Positions 63,501 through 64,000 of a stretch of DNA of 64,000 nt are shown here, piece after piece. A model generated the notes under the pieces. That model worked only from the letters and a program-made list of their open reading frames with translations, was not told the DNA's origin and ran no database searches. This stretch comes from Apostichopus japonicus (Eukaryota; Echinodermata; Holothuroidea; Aspidochirotida; Stichopodidae): NCBI RefSeq assembly GCF_037975245.1, contig NC_092569.1, positions 30,324,668 to 30,388,667 of the forward strand, read 5' to 3'. Position 1 is the first letter of the stretch. Every line of letters starts with the position of its first letter. Both the position numbers and the translations under genes were made by a program.

Positions 63501-64000
63501 GTTCTTACGTTCTGGATATGTTATGAATAAGAAACAACATACAAATCTGAAAATAACTTGGCCATGTCTTGATTCTTTTTAACAACTTCGTTAACAAACA
63601 ACGTCAACTATTTCTACTTACAGAAAGAGGTTGATTTGGGTTACAATACTGATGAACAAAAGCGGAAATGGAAAAGTGGATGGAATGCGAGAGTTTTATC
63701 AAGGCAGCAAAAGTGTATACTATTTTTAGTTATATCCCTGCTATATATGTGACTCGTGACTTGTTGTGGCAATTTATGTGTAACTTTTTGCTTTCAAAAT
63801 CTTTATTTTCTAACTAGAAGCATGTCTTATGCTTTAAAATCTCCACTAAAGATATCCTACAATAGGTTCAAATGTTAGAATGTGCTTAAAAGAGATCATC
63901 TCCTGCTAACTTTAACCTTTGAAATCTACATATTGCAGGAAAATGAACAATTCTGAAAAATGCTACTCCACCAGCCTCTCAACGAATGGTCTTACATTAT
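63501..64000. other. Terminal 500 bp, nothing recognised
   Basis: AT-rich sequence with no convincing exon, RNA gene or repeat. Confidence 0.4.

Overview
This is a eukaryotic, intron-rich, AT-rich window with no bacterial or organellar features. The genes are split into short exons with GT-AG introns, and the space between exons is full of microsatellites, minisatellites, SINE-like sequences and foldback elements. An invertebrate deuterostome is the best guess, most likely an echinoderm such as a sea cucumber. That guess rests on fibrinogen-related secreted proteins combined with TIL and EGF-like modules and on the style of the repeats. No search was run, so the species is not established.

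Three multi-exon genes are readable, all on the minus strand. (1) Gene A (3387-14684, 8 coding exons, 562 aa) is a secreted protein: signal peptide, a half-length fibrinogen-related domain (FReD), a TIL cysteine-rich domain, a TILa/EGF-like module, then a complete FReD. (2) FAM91A1 (24169-44767, 19 coding exons, 820 aa) is complete from start to stop codon. It is the trans-Golgi vesicle-capture factor that works with WDR11 and TBC1D23. (3) Gene B (48519-56505, 8 coding exons, 561 aa) is a close paralogue of gene A, with the same exon phases and almost the same exon lengths. I rebuilt the exon joins by hand; each of the three coding sums is divisible by three and closes on a stop codon.

Region by region: 1-3386 holds an inverted repeat, tandem repeats, a long TA microsatellite and a tRNA-like sequence. 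3387-14684 is gene A, including a 5.7-kb first intron. 14685-24168 is intergenic, with a dispersed GC-rich repeat family, a 134-nt pure pyrimidine tract, and 42-bp and 110-bp minisatellites. 24169-44767 is FAM91A1, whose introns carry 109-bp, 39-bp and 79-bp tandem arrays, an AAC/AAT microsatellite, a SINE, and a MITE-like insertion inside the 79-bp array. 44768-48518 is intergenic and holds a 203-bp element with perfect 23-bp terminal inverted repeats. 48519-56505 is gene B, with a duplicated foldback element in one intron. 56506-64000 holds an orphan plus-strand terminal exon, a decayed Penelope-like retroelement and a palindrome-rich repeat.

A and B probably encode secreted recognition or adhesion proteins (inference from domain content). 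FAM91A1 is an unrelated housekeeping gene that sits between them. The points most worth following up are the half-FReD/TIL/EGF/FReD architecture, the cysteine-rich insertion in the second FReD, and the MITE placed exactly at the centre of an 18-bp palindrome.
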